A DNA stretch of 5,234 bases from an uncultured Treponema sp. (GTDB lineage: Bacteria; Spirochaetota; Spirochaetia; Treponematales; Treponemataceae), in the NCBI GenBank assembly GCA_947165795.1, contig CAMVBP010000146.1:1-5234 (forward strand), in the 5' to 3' direction. The translations under genes and the position numbers were made by a program. The notes under the pieces were generated by a model. That model was not told the DNA's origin. It was given only the letters and a program-made list of their open reading frames with translations, and ran no database searches. Positions 4,942 through 5,234 of this stretch are shown in pieces; position 1 is the first letter of the stretch, and each line of letters begins with the position of its first letter.

Positions 4942-5234
4942 ATGCTGGAGCGCTTTTGCCGCTATGTAAAAATCTGGTCAGAAAGCAACGAAAAAAATGC
5001 AGAAAGCGGAATTTTACCTTCTACAGAGCAGCAATGGGATTTTGCAAAAATCCTTGTAAAAGAATTAAGAAATCTTGGAACAAGAAATGTTTACCTTACA
5101 GATTTCTGTTACGTAGTCGCAAAAATAGATTCTAATATAGAAGATTCCGAGGAAAGAAAAAAATACCCTACAATTCTTTTAATGGCTCACATGGACACTG
5201 TAGATGAAGTTACAGGAAAAAATGTGAAACCTGT
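4942..5234 (+). CDS. pepT: Peptidase T-like tripeptide aminopeptidase (M20 family), N-terminal part only
   Basis: Peptidase T is a cytoplasmic zinc enzyme that removes the N-terminal residue from tripeptides during peptide use. About 97 residues are visible before the right edge of the window; the family is roughly 400-415 long, so about three quarters is missing. Recognisable features are MLERFCRYVKI at the N terminus (compare LLERFLNYV in E. coli PepT), PSTEQQW (26-32, the PSTxxQ segment) and LLMAHMDTVDEVTGKNVKP (79-97). In the last, His83 and Asp85 are the expected first metal ligand and the neighbouring catalytic-site Asp, and GKNVxP is typical of PepT rather than of other M20 enzymes. 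The chosen ATG has AGGA four bases upstream; it starts two or three residues later than E. coli PepT. The frame stays open upstream to 4849, and a TTG at 4879 without a good ribosome-binding site is a weaker alternative. The leader has been rearranged. The zinc ligands further downstream cannot be checked here. Confidence 0.85.
   Translation, partial: MLERFCRYVKIWSESNEKNAESGILPSTEQQWDFAKILVKELRNLGTRNVYLTDFCYVVAKIDSNIEDSEERKKYPTILLMAHMDTVDEVTGKNVKP

Overview
The window is an AT-rich bacterial segment holding two complete leftward genes, the start of a rightward gene, and short intergenic regions. Codon use, the spirochaete-like proteins and a sugar-fermenting, peptide-using gene set suggest a host-associated Treponema or close relative. 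That assignment is inference, because no rRNA or other marker gene is present.

Layout from left to right. Positions 1-106 hold no gene I can support, but carry a near-consensus leftward promoter (TTGACA, 17 bp, TATATT) and a second TTGACA at the very edge, so a gene lying just outside the window is probably driven from here. Positions 107-1591 (minus) encode a complete GH77 4-alpha-glucanotransferase, MalQ. A 113-base gap with a possible -10 box and repeated half-sites separates it from the upstream gene. Positions 1705-4674 (minus) encode a large membrane sensor: signal peptide, 14 two-component-regulator-propeller repeats (two seven-bladed propellers), a Y_Y_Y domain, one membrane helix and a cytoplasmic HD-GYP domain with every signature residue intact. 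It has the sensor half of a Bacteroides-type hybrid two-component system, but its output is cyclic-di-GMP hydrolysis instead of a histidine kinase. Positions 4675-4941 form a divergent control region with one promoter for each direction, a shared TTTTGCAAAA palindrome at each promoter, and a hairpin plus U-run facing left. From 4942 to the right edge is the N-terminal part of a peptidase T-like aminopeptidase.

How the genes may work together: MalQ remodels maltodextrins in the cytoplasm, and the sensor probably reads an extracytoplasmic ligand (glycans are the usual ligands of this sensor type) and lowers cyclic-di-GMP. A link between carbohydrate sensing, motility or surface behaviour and maltodextrin use is therefore possible, but it rests only on shared orientation and adjacency.

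The most notable points are the propeller/Y_Y_Y/HD-GYP architecture and the leader of the peptidase gene. That leader contains a diverged, out-of-frame tandem copy of its own 5' end, which leaves a 19-codon upstream reading frame directly at the predicted transcription start.
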